The position numbers and the translations under genes were made by a program. 11,762 nt of DNA from JBKEBX01 sp047974615 (GTDB lineage: Bacteria > Bacillota > Clostridia > Lachnospirales > CAMZNU01), in NCBI GenBank assembly GCA_047974615.1, contig JBKECM010000169.1:1-11762 (forward strand), written 5' to 3'. The notes under the pieces are model-generated. The model ran no database searches and had not been told where the DNA came from. It saw only the letters and a program-made list of their open reading frames with translations. Positions 1 through 5,318 of this stretch are shown here, piece after piece (position 1 is the first letter of the stretch; each line of letters opens with the position of its first letter).

Positions 1-25
1 TTTGACCTCTATGTCCCTTAGACAT
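1..25 (-). CDS. rplV: 50S ribosomal protein L22, N-terminal fragment (cut by window edge)
   Basis: Only the first eight codons are inside the window. They read M-S-K-G-H-R-G-Q, matching the usual L22 start (M-A/S-K-G-H-R). The ATG at 23-25 follows an AAAGGAGG ribosome binding site at about 35-42, and the gene lies 30 bp downstream of the rpsS stop, which is where rplV sits in the S10 operon. L22 binds 23S rRNA and lines the polypeptide exit tunnel together with L4. The identification rests on these few residues plus gene order. Confidence 0.85.
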
Positions 26-55
26 TGAATACAACCTCCTTTCGCAAAATATCTA

Positions 56-340
56 TTAACGAACTTTTGATTTTTTCTCTGCGTCTTTACCGTGACCTCT
101 GTATGATCTAGTTAAAGCGAACTCGCCTAACTTATGACCAACCATATCTTCAGTTACGAAAACTGGTACGTGTTTACGACCATCGTGAACTGCTATAGTG
201 TGACCAATCATTTCAGGGAATATAGTAGAACGGCGAGACCAAGTTTTAATAACATCTTTTGTATTAGCATCATTTTGAGCTACGACCTTTTTCATTAAGT
301 GATCGTCACAAAACGGACCCTTTTTGAGTGAACGAGCCAT
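56..340 (-). CDS. rpsS: 30S ribosomal protein S19
   Basis: Small-subunit head protein that binds 16S rRNA with S13. The product is 94 aa, the normal length. Family hallmarks are visible: the M-A-R-S-L-K-K-G-P-F start, the W-S-R-R-S-T-I-F-P block near residue 34, G-H-T-I-A-V-H-D-G-R-K-H-V-P-V near 46-60, and the G-H-K-L-G-E-F block near 68. An ATG start with AGGAGG 8-9 bp upstream (about 347-353) is unambiguous. It is the sixth gene of the S10 operon here, 77 bp after rplB, and that spacer shows no obvious promoter or terminator. Nothing is unusual in the protein. Confidence 0.98.
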   Translation of the reverse strand: MARSLKKGPFCDDHLMKKVVAQNDANTKDVIKTWSRRSTIFPEMIGHTIAVHDGRKHVPVFVTEDMVGHKLGEFALTRSYRGHGKDAEKKSKVR

Positions 341-417
341 CTTTTATCCTCCTAATTTTCTGTTTATGGATATCGAATTTACATTTTTCGAATAAGTTTT
401 TAACTATAATAACAAAA

Positions 418-1248
418 TTATTTAGTTCTTTTATGAATAATATATTTGTTAGAATGTTTTTTACCTTTACGAGTTTTGTAACCAAGTGCAGGTTTGCCCC
501 AAGGAGTAGAAGGTGCTGGACGACCAATTGGAGAACGACCTTCACCACCACCGTGAGGGTGATCATTAGGGTTCATAACAGAACCACGAACAGTAGGCTT
601 AATACCCATATGGCGTTTTTTACCTGCTTTACCAACATTGATAAGTTCGTGTTCAGGATTACCAACTTGACCGATTGTAGCGCGACAGTCAACTGGAAGA
701 AGTCTCATCTCACCAGAAGCTAAACGTACAGTAGCAAATTTGTCATCTTTAGCCATAAGTTGAGCAACGTTACCCGCAGAACGGATTAATTTACCACCTT
801 GACCTGGTTTCATTTCTAAGTTATGGATTTCTTGACCTACAGGAATATTTCTCATAGGTAAAGCATTACCAGTTTTAATTTCAACATCAGCACCGCTTGT
901 TAAAACTTCACCAACTTTTAAGCCAACTGGAGCAAGAATATATCTTTTTTCGCCATCAGCATAGTATAATAAAGCGATATTAGCAGTTCTGTTAGGATCG
1001 TATTCGATTGCTACAACTTTAGCAGGAACACCGTCCTTATTTCTTTTAAAGTCTATTAATCTATATTGTTTTTTATATCCGCCGCCTTTGTGACGTACAG
1101 TTATTTTACCTTGATTATTACGGCCAGAGTTCTTTTTGATGTGAACAACTAGACTTTTTTCTGGTGCTTTCTTAGTAATTTCAGCAAAATCAGAAACAGT
1201 CATCTGACGTCTAGAAGGTGTATATGGTTTATATCTTTTGATACCCAC
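418..1248 (-). CDS. rplB: 50S ribosomal protein L2
   Basis: Universally conserved 23S rRNA-binding protein needed for subunit association and peptidyl-transferase function. The product is 276 aa, the family norm. Visible hallmarks are G-R-N-N-Q-G-K-I-T-V-R-H-K-G-G-G-Y near residues 42-58, the G-D-A-like central RNA-binding part, and the C-terminal N-P-N-D-H-P-H-G-G-G-E-G-R segment, which contains the histidine equivalent to His229 of E. coli L2. The start codon is GTG (1246-1248), not ATG; it is chosen because AAAGGAG lies about 9 bp upstream at 1259-1265 and the N-terminus M-G-I-K-R-Y-K-P matches the family. It follows rplW by 26 bp. Confidence 0.98.
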   Translation of the reverse strand: MGIKRYKPYTPSRRQMTVSDFAEITKKAPEKSLVVHIKKNSGRNNQGKITVRHKGGGYKKQYRLIDFKRNKDGVPAKVVAIEYDPNRTANIALLYYADGEKRYILAPVGLKVGEVLTSGADVEIKTGNALPMRNIPVGQEIHNLEMKPGQGGKLIRSAGNVAQLMAKDDKFATVRLASGEMRLLPVDCRATIGQVGNPEHELINVGKAGKKRHMGIKPTVRGSVMNPNDHPHGGGEGRSPIGRPAPSTPWGKPALGYKTRKGKKHSNKYIIHKRTK

Positions 1249-1274
1249 CTGTTTTCACTCCTTTCAAAATTAAA

Positions 1275-1574
1275 TTACATACCTTCAAAAAGTACGATTT
1301 CTTTACTTTTTTCTGTAAGTTTAACGATAGCTTTTTTAACTACTCTTGTACGACCAGAAGTATAGCCACGTCTTTTTACTTTACCTTTATGAATCATAGT
1401 GTTAACTTTTTCTACTTCAACACCATCAAATAACTTTTCAACAGCTTCTTTGATTTGATTTTTAGTAGCATCAGGGTGTACAGAAAAAGTATATTTCTTT
1501 TCAGCCATATCATTCATAGATTTTTCAGTAACGATAGGTTTTTTAATAATATCGTAATATTTTAAATCAGCCAT
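1275..1574 (-). CDS. rplW: 50S ribosomal protein L23
   Basis: L23 sits at the mouth of the exit tunnel and docks trigger factor and SRP. The product is 99 aa, typical for the family. Hallmarks are Y-D-I-I-K-K-P-I-V-T-E-K-S near residues 7-19, Y-T-F-S-V-H-P-D-A-T-K-N-Q-I-K near 28-42, and the basic loop G-K-V-K-R-R-G near 64-70. The ATG overlaps the rplD stop by one base (TAATG at 1572-1576), and its AGGAGGTG ribosome binding site lies inside the end of rplD, so translation is probably coupled. Confidence 0.98.
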   Translation of the reverse strand: MADLKYYDIIKKPIVTEKSMNDMAEKKYTFSVHPDATKNQIKEAVEKLFDGVEVEKVNTMIHKGKVKRRGYTSGRTRVVKKAIVKLTEKSKEIVLFEGM

Positions 1575-2194
1575 TATACGTACACCTCCTGAATCTTTTT
1601 CATAGCATCTTTAGATACAACTAAAGTATCATATTTTAATATATCATAAGTATTAATTGTAGAAACGTCAGCAGTTTTGATGTCTAAGATGTTTCTAGCA
1701 GAAAGAATTACATTTTTATCGTTATTTTCGATAACGAATAAAGCTTTTTTAAGTTTTAAGTTTTTAACAACTTCAACCATATTTTTAGTTTTGATAGCAT
1801 CAAATTTTAACTCATCAAGAACCATTAATTTATTTTCATTAACTCTACTAGTTAAAGCAGATTTTAAAGCTAATCTTTTAACTTTTTTATTTAATTTAAA
1901 AGAGAAGTCACGAGATTTTGGAGCGAATACAACTCCACCACCTGTCCATTGTGGTGAACGAATAGAACCTTGTCTAGCACGTCCTGTGCCTTTTTGTCTC
2001 CAAGGTTTTCTACCACCGCCACGAACTTCTGCACGAGTTTTTGTATTTTTAGTACCTTGTCTTTGGTTTGCAAGATATTGAACAACTGCCTGATGAACAA
2101 CGCTATCGTTGATTTCAACAGCAAAAATTGAATCAGAAACTTCCATAGTACCAACAGACGCACCACTCATGTTATAAACTGGAACATTTGCCAT
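1574..2194 (-). CDS. rplD: 50S ribosomal protein L4
   Basis: L4 binds 23S rRNA domain I, forms the exit-tunnel constriction with L22, and in gammaproteobacteria also represses its own S10 operon. The product is 206 aa. The conserved tunnel loop is visible at about residues 58-76 (R-G-G-G-R-K-P-W-R-Q-K-G-T-G-R-A-R-Q-G), with the lysine at position 63 that is mutated in macrolide-resistant E. coli still present, so no resistance change is seen there. AAAGGAGG lies about 8 bp before the ATG. The last base of its stop codon region overlaps the rplW start. Confidence 0.98.
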   Translation of the reverse strand: MANVPVYNMSGASVGTMEVSDSIFAVEINDSVVHQAVVQYLANQRQGTKNTKTRAEVRGGGRKPWRQKGTGRARQGSIRSPQWTGGGVVFAPKSRDFSFKLNKKVKRLALKSALTSRVNENKLMVLDELKFDAIKTKNMVEVVKNLKLKKALFVIENNDKNVILSARNILDIKTADVSTINTYDILKYDTLVVSKDAMKKIQEVYV

Positions 2195-2225
2195 TTGTTA
2201 AATCCTCCTTTCACAAAGCATTTTT

Positions 2226-2855
2226 TTATAATTTAACAGCGTTTTTAATTACAAGAATTGAACCTTTTGGTCCAGGAACAGAGCCTTTAACTAAGATTAA
2301 GTTCTTTTCTGCATCAGCACGAACTATTTCTAAGTTTTGAGTAGTGATTTGTACATTACCCATATGACCTGGCATCTTTTTACCTTTTTTAACTTTACCT
2401 GGAGTAGTACCAGAAGATAAAGAACCAAGACCTCTATGATATTTAGAACCGTGAGACATAGGACCTCTTGTGAAACCGTGACGCTTGATAGCACCTTGGT
2501 AACCTTTACCTTTAGAAGTACCAGTAACATCGATTTTATCACCAGCTTCGAAAACATCAGCTAAAATTTTAGAACCAACTTCGAAAGAAGAGATATCTTC
2601 TAATCTAAGTTCTTTTAAAACCTTAAGGTTTTCAACGCCTGCTTTTGCTAAATGACCTTTAGCAGGTTTGTTTAATAATTTTTCTTTAGTTTCTTGAAAA
2701 CCAACTTGAATAGCATCATAGCCATCAGTTTCTACAGTTTTCTTTTGAACAACAACACAAGGTCCAGCTTCTAAAACAGAAACAGGAATCAAAATACCAG
2801 TTTCATCGAACACTTGAGTCATACCGATTTTTCTAGCTAAAATAGCTTTTTTCAC
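2226..2855 (-). CDS. rplC: 50S ribosomal protein L3
   Basis: Early-assembling 50S protein whose extended loop reaches the peptidyl-transferase centre. The product is 209 aa. Hallmarks: the M-K-K-A-I-L-A-R-K-I-G-M-T-Q-V-F start, G-T-S-K-G-K-G-Y-Q-G near residue 112, R-G-P-M-S-H-G-S near 131, and the loop M-P-G-H-M-G-N. In E. coli L3 the residue before M-G in this loop is the glutamine methylated by PrmB; here it is histidine, as in many Gram-positive bacteria. The start codon is GTG at 2853-2855, with AGGAGGTG about 9 bp upstream. It lies 99 bp after rpsJ, an unusually open spacer that holds two hairpins. Confidence 0.98.
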   Translation of the reverse strand: MKKAILARKIGMTQVFDETGILIPVSVLEAGPCVVVQKKTVETDGYDAIQVGFQETKEKLLNKPAKGHLAKAGVENLKVLKELRLEDISSFEVGSKILADVFEAGDKIDVTGTSKGKGYQGAIKRHGFTRGPMSHGSKYHRGLGSLSSGTTPGKVKKGKKMPGHMGNVQITTQNLEIVRADAEKNLILVKGSVPGPKGSILVIKNAVKL

Positions 2856-2885
2856 TGTACAACACCTCCTATAACATCTACAGCG

Positions 2886-2934
2886 GATTAAAATTACTTT
2901 TAATCATTCTAGTTAAATATAAGAGAACTTATAT
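2886..2934 (-). other. Two small hairpins between rpsJ and rplC
   Basis: In the 99-nt spacer between rpsJ and rplC there are two adjacent perfect inverted repeats. One has 7-bp arms at 2917-2923 and 2928-2934 around a 4-nt loop. The other has 8-bp arms at 2886-2893 and 2898-2905 around a loop that reads GUAA in the transcript, a GNRA-type tetraloop. Neither is followed by a T-run in the transcribed direction, so they are not standard terminators. They may be RNA-processing or stability elements; the function is inferred only from shape and position. Confidence 0.5.
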
Positions 2935-2954
2935 CAACCAACTTTTTGGATTAA

Positions 2955-3266
2955 TTACATAACTTTTAATGTGATTTCCACGCCTTCTGGTAATTCCACT
3001 TTCTTTAATGCATCTACTGCTTTCGCACTAGGACTGTGGATATCAATTAATCTTTTGTGAGTTCTAAGTTCAAATTGCTCTCTAGAGTCTTTGTACTTAT
3101 GAACAGCTCTAAGAATAGTTACCACTTCTTTTTTAGTAGGTAGTGGAATAGGACCTGAGATCTCAGCACCATTTTTCTTAGCAGCATTAATAATTTGTAC
3201 CACAGATTTATCAATTAATTTGTGGTCATACGCTTTTAGACTAATTCTTAACTTTTGGTTAGCCAT
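2955..3266 (-). CDS. rpsJ: 30S ribosomal protein S10 (NusE)
   Basis: First gene of the operon. S10 is part of the 30S head and, as NusE, joins NusB in transcription antitermination. The product is 103 aa, the normal length. Conserved blocks are I-S-L-K-A-Y-D-H-K-L-I-D near residues 8-19, G-P-I-P-L-P-T-K near 38-45, and the loop S-R-E-Q-F-E-L-R-T-H-K-R near 61-72. The ATG at 3264-3266 is preceded by AAAAGGAGGG at 3277-3286, with a rather long spacer (about 12 nt) of mostly U. It is preceded by a long untranslated leader and the main operon promoter. Confidence 0.98.
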   Translation of the reverse strand: MANQKLRISLKAYDHKLIDKSVVQIINAAKKNGAEISGPIPLPTKKEVVTILRAVHKYKDSREQFELRTHKRLIDIHSPSAKAVDALKKVELPEGVEITLKVM

Positions 3267-3485
3267 AAAAAAAGTCGCCCTCCTTTTCGTACTAATTAAC
3301 GAGCACGACGAATGACAACTGCCTGAAAAAACTTAAAAACAGCATAGTAATAGACACTACTATATTATCTTAAGTACAATATTCACAAACAGTGGCATTG
3401 TCGCCCGATTACACGGACATTTGCTCCCTGGAAACTAAGTATAAATACTTGTAACCTTCCAGATCATAACTTTTAATGTCACAAC
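3267..3485 (-). promoter_or_regulatory. S10 operon 5' leader (about 219 nt), structured
   Basis: From the predicted transcription start near 3485-3486 to the rpsJ start, the transcript carries about 219 untranslated nt. Visible structures: a hairpin closed by 6 bp (3428-3433 with 3457-3462) enclosing a second stem (3437-3441 with 3446-3450); a small stem (3399-3402 with 3416-3419) with further CG pairs; and an 8-bp stem (3344-3351 with 3356-3363, one G-U pair, 4-nt loop). The last stem is followed in the transcript by two U-runs (3339-3335 and 3331-3326), like a weak attenuator. A long structured leader fits autogenous control of the ribosomal operon, but I recognise no described leader family. 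It is not a T-box: no GGUACC-type sequence is seen. Confidence 0.55.
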
Positions 3486-3491
3486 TCCTTT

Positions 3492-3520
3492 AGTATATCA
3501 CACCCTTCAAACTATTGCAA
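3492..3520 (-). promoter_or_regulatory. Main S10 operon promoter (sigma-A type, extended -10)
   Basis: On the minus strand TTGCAA (-35, 3515-3520) is separated by exactly 17 bp from TATACT (-10, 3492-3497). TGA immediately before the -10 makes an extended -10 element. The predicted start is a purine at 3485 or 3486. Near-consensus spacing and the upstream A-tracts suggest a strong promoter, as expected for ribosomal protein genes. Confidence 0.85.
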
Positions 3521-3523
3521 GCC

Positions 3524-3576
3524 TTTTTTCAATTTTTTTAGAATTTTTTACAATTTTTTTATTTTTTTTAATTTTT
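3524..3576 (-). promoter_or_regulatory. Phased A-tracts (UP-element-like, curved DNA) upstream of the S10 promoter
   Basis: Six runs of 5-8 T on the plus strand (A on the S10 coding strand) lie at 3524-3529, 3533-3539, 3544-3549, 3554-3560, 3562-3569 and 3572-3576. The first four are spaced close to one helical turn (about 9.5-10.5 bp centre to centre). The two nearest the -35 fall at about -40 to -55, where the RNA polymerase alpha C-terminal domains bind UP elements. They are inferred to activate the S10 promoter and to bend the DNA. Confidence 0.65.
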
Positions 3577-3618
3577 ATATATTCATCTAAAATAAATTGA
3601 TAAAACTAAAGTTTATTG

Positions 3619-3658
3619 TTGACAAATATATTAAGATATTATAATATACTAATATATT
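3619..3658 (+). promoter_or_regulatory. Promoter and 34-bp dyad operator of the ferredoxin operon
   Basis: TTGACA (consensus -35) is at 3619-3624. Possible -10 boxes are TAATAT at 3642-3647 (17-bp spacer) or TATAAT at 3640-3645 (15-bp spacer). Covering the spacer, the -10 and the probable start site is an inverted repeat at 3625-3658 with 17-bp arms, 15 of 17 positions matching, centred between 3641 and 3642, and with a perfect 12-bp palindrome at its core (3636-3647). ArsR-family repressors bind AT-rich dyads overlapping promoters, and the third gene of this operon encodes one, so autoregulation is the natural inference. Confidence 0.75.
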
Positions 3659-3679
3659 AATATAAGGAGTGTTGTCAAA

Positions 3680-3877
3680 ATGAATAAAATTGCTTACGTT
3701 TCGAAAGAATGTGTGGCTTGTGGAACTTGTATGAAGGTTTGCCCAAAAAATGCTATTAATGTAAAGAATGGAATAAAGGCATATGTTGACGCAAACTGTG
3801 TAGGTTGTGGTAAATGTGTAAAAATTTGCCCCTGTTGCGTTATCACTTTAGAGAATAGAGGTGAATCTTATGAGTAA
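3680..3877 (+). CDS. Small 2[4Fe-4S] ferredoxin
   Basis: A 65-aa bacterial-type dicluster ferredoxin. Two motifs of the C-x2-C-x2-C-x3-C-P type are visible at Cys11/14/17/21 and Cys40/43/46/50, so it should carry two low-potential [4Fe-4S] clusters and act as a cytoplasmic electron carrier. Two extra cysteines (52 and 53) follow the second motif, where clostridial ferredoxins usually have small residues. The ATG has AAGGAG about 10 bp upstream at 3664-3669. The gene overlaps the following membrane-protein gene by 8 bp, which implies coupled translation and a shared pathway: the ferredoxin probably serves as the soluble domain of a NapH-like electron-transfer pair. The redox partner and physiological reaction are unknown. 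Confidence 0.92.
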   Translation: MNKIAYVSKECVACGTCMKVCPKNAINVKNGIKAYVDANCVGCGKCVKICPCCVITLENRGESYE

Positions 3878-4439
3878 AAGAAAAAAATGGAATGATTATC
3901 TTTGGATTGTTAGTATAATATATTTAGTTCTTGGATTATTCAATATTTTATTTGCATGGTTGGGATTAATATGTTTTATTACACCACTTGCAATTTCCAT
4001 AGTAAAAGGTAATAAAGTCTATTGTAATAAGTATTGCGGTAGAGGTCAGCTATTTGGAGTTTTAGGACAAAAATTTTCTTTTAACCATACTCCACCTAAG
4101 TTTTTAAGAACAAAATGGTTTAGATATGGTTTTTTAACTTTTTTTATGACTATGTTTATGCTTATGTTATATTCTACTTTTAAAGTTTTTAATGGTCAAG
4201 AACTACAACAAATTATTACTATTTTGTGGTTATTCAAATTGCCATGGAACTGGGTTGATGTATCTTATGTTTCACCTTACATAGCCCAATTCGCCTTCGG
4301 TTTTTATTCTGTAATGTTAACTTCTACTATACTTGGACTTATAACTATGGTATTATATAGACCAAGAACATGGTGTGTATACTGTCCAATGGGAACAATG
4401 ACACAAGGAATTTGTATTTTAAAAAACAAAGGGGAATAG
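3870..4439 (+). CDS. NapH/YccM-like Fe-S membrane protein
   Basis: A 189-aa integral membrane protein. Two hydrophobic segments near residues 10-45 precede a C-x3-C motif (Cys52, Cys56). Two more segments (about 82-103 and 125-163) precede C-x2-C-P (Cys169, Cys172). This is the layout of the 4Fe-4S-binding membrane domain (Fer4_5 type) in NapH, NosR C-termini and YccM, although the first motif has Gly where Pro is usual and the second is one residue shorter than the typical C-x3-C-P. With two membrane passes between them, both motifs should face the same side. I chose ATG 3870 because GAGGTG lies 7 bp upstream; a GTG at 3861 sits inside that site. It is inferred to pass electrons between the membrane and the upstream ferredoxin. 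The substrate is unknown. Confidence 0.78.
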   Translation: MSKRKKWNDYLWIVSIIYLVLGLFNILFAWLGLICFITPLAISIVKGNKVYCNKYCGRGQLFGVLGQKFSFNHTPPKFLRTKWFRYGFLTFFMTMFMLMLYSTFKVFNGQELQQIITILWLFKLPWNWVDVSYVSPYIAQFAFGFYSVMLTSTILGLITMVLYRPRTWCVYCPMGTMTQGICILKNKGE

Positions 4440-4443
4440 TACA

Positions 4444-4731
4444 ATGGCAACAGTAGAAGAAAAAGCACAAGAAGTATCAGAGCTTTTAAATATACTTTCA
4501 AATCAAAATAGAATATTAATTTTATGTTGTTTGATTAATAACCCATTAACTGTTAATGAAATACTAAAGCTTATACCAACCATAAAGCAATCTTCATTAT
4601 CACAGCAACTATCTATTTTAAAAGCCAACAATATTTTATCTTCGGAAAAAACGGGACAAAACGTAAAATATTTTATTAAAGACAAAAAAATAATATTGTT
4701 ATTTGAGTTTTTAAAAGAACACTATTGTTAA
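4444..4731 (+). CDS. ArsR-family repressor with BigR/SqrR/YgaV-like cysteine pair
   Basis: A 95-aa winged-helix regulator. Residues about 10-80 match the ArsR fold: L-S-N-Q-N-R-I-L-I-L, then the recognition helix region S-S-L-S-Q-Q-L-S-I-L (about 55-64), and a wing around T-G-Q-N-V-K-Y. The arsenic/metal motif E-L-C-V-C-D-L is absent. Instead there is Cys28 (and Cys29) in the R-I-L-I-L-C-C segment and a terminal Cys95 in F-L-K-E-H-Y-C. These are the two positions used as a persulfide/disulfide switch in SqrR, BigR and E. coli YgaV. AAGGGGAA precedes the ATG, 4 bp after the previous stop. It most likely represses its own operon through the dyad at 3625-3658, with release by reactive sulfur species or oxidants. 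The ligand is inferred, not shown. Confidence 0.82.
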   Translation: MATVEEKAQEVSELLNILSNQNRILILCCLINNPLTVNEILKLIPTIKQSSLSQQLSILKANNILSSEKTGQNVKYFIKDKKIILLFEFLKEHYC

Positions 4732-4735
4732 AACG

Positions 4736-4771
4736 AAATGGCGTCATTGCTTTTGCAATGACGCCATTTTT
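4736..4771. terminator. Bidirectional rho-independent terminator
   Basis: A perfect 15-bp stem (4736-4750 with 4755-4769) with a 4-nt T loop, followed on the plus strand by a T-run at 4767-4771. It starts 4 bp after the repressor stop codon. The convergent gene on the minus strand ends at 4770-4772, so the same hairpin can end both transcripts; on the minus strand the tail is TTTCGTTTT. Confidence 0.92.
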
Positions 4772-5318
4772 ATACCTTAAAATCATTTTCTTTTGTATTT
4801 TTAAACTGATGATATATTCCATAACAAGCAAAGAAAATCCCTACAACAGTCACAATAATAGGACTTATGTTTACAAGTATATCTAAGTAAGTTATAACAA
4901 GCGTACTACCATATATAGCATTTAAAATAATAATCATACTTTTGTTTACTTTAACTCCGATTATTCCTATTATAATAGATACAACAAAAAAAATCATTTT
5001 TGTACTAAATTTTAAATCACCTGAAAATATTCCATTATAAGCCATAGTAGTCAAGTAATTATATGTTAAAATACTAAAGGTTAAAAAAACAGTTAACTTA
5101 TATAATTTAAAAGATAAAACACAACCAATAATACCACATATAATAGGTAAAATAAATCCTATACCAGTTACAAAACCTAATAAGGAAAATACTAAATACC
5201 CTAAAAAAATCCCAACAAAAAATCCAGTAACAGCAACTTGAAACTTAAATAATTTGTAACCATAAAAGCAAATTAAAAAACCATATATAATTAAAAAAAT
5301 ATATATTGCTGTATTCAT
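4770..5318 (-). CDS. Multi-pass membrane protein, DUF4203/TMEM198-like
   Basis: A 182-aa, very hydrophobic protein with about six or seven predicted membrane segments and a short charged tail. The pattern G-Y-K-L-F-K-F followed by a G-F-F-V-G-I-F-L-G-Y glycine-rich helix resembles the DUF4203 (TMEM198/TM7SF3-like) domain, a family of unknown function in bacteria. I see no catalytic motif. The ATG (5316-5318) follows the stop codon of the MurJ-like gene with no gap, and its ribosome binding site (AAAGGGTG near 5328-5335) lies within that gene, so the two are translationally coupled. A role connected to the flippase, for example in envelope assembly, is a guess from context only. Confidence 0.65.
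   Translation of the reverse strand: MNTAIYIFLIIYGFLICFYGYKLFKFQVAVTGFFVGIFLGYLVFSLLGFVTGIGFILPIICGIIGCVLSFKLYKLTVFLTFSILTYNYLTTMAYNGIFSGDLKFSTKMIFFVVSIIIGIIGVKVNKSMIIILNAIYGSTLVITYLDILVNISPIIVTVVGIFFACYGIYHQFKNTKENDFKV

Noticed and set aside
328..723. Plus-strand open frame opposite rplB, and similar open frames inside other genes (for example 306-566, 1677-2081, 1891-2166, 2330-2557, 4304-4501, 4503-4685, 7405-7599, 10315-10542, 10958-11188)
   Set aside because: They lie inside clearly identified genes in other frames or on the other strand, have no good ribosome binding site, and their translations resemble no protein family.
3432..3482. Short leader-peptide-like frame (GTG at 3480-3482, internal ATG at 3464-3466) and a three-codon ATG frame near 3410-3421 in the S10 leader
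   Set aside because: The only good Shine-Dalgarno match before the first lies at or before the predicted transcription start, and the three-codon frame has its GGGAG too close to the ATG. There is not enough evidence for translation.
3861..3869. Upstream GTG start for the Fe-S membrane protein
   Set aside because: The GTG is part of the GAGGTG ribosome binding site for the ATG at 3870, so the shorter protein is preferred.
4444..4731. Arsenic- or zinc-sensing ArsR/SmtB assignment
   Set aside because: The metal-binding E-L-C-V-C-D-L motif is absent and the cysteine placement matches persulfide sensors better; no ars, zinc or cadmium transporter gene is nearby.
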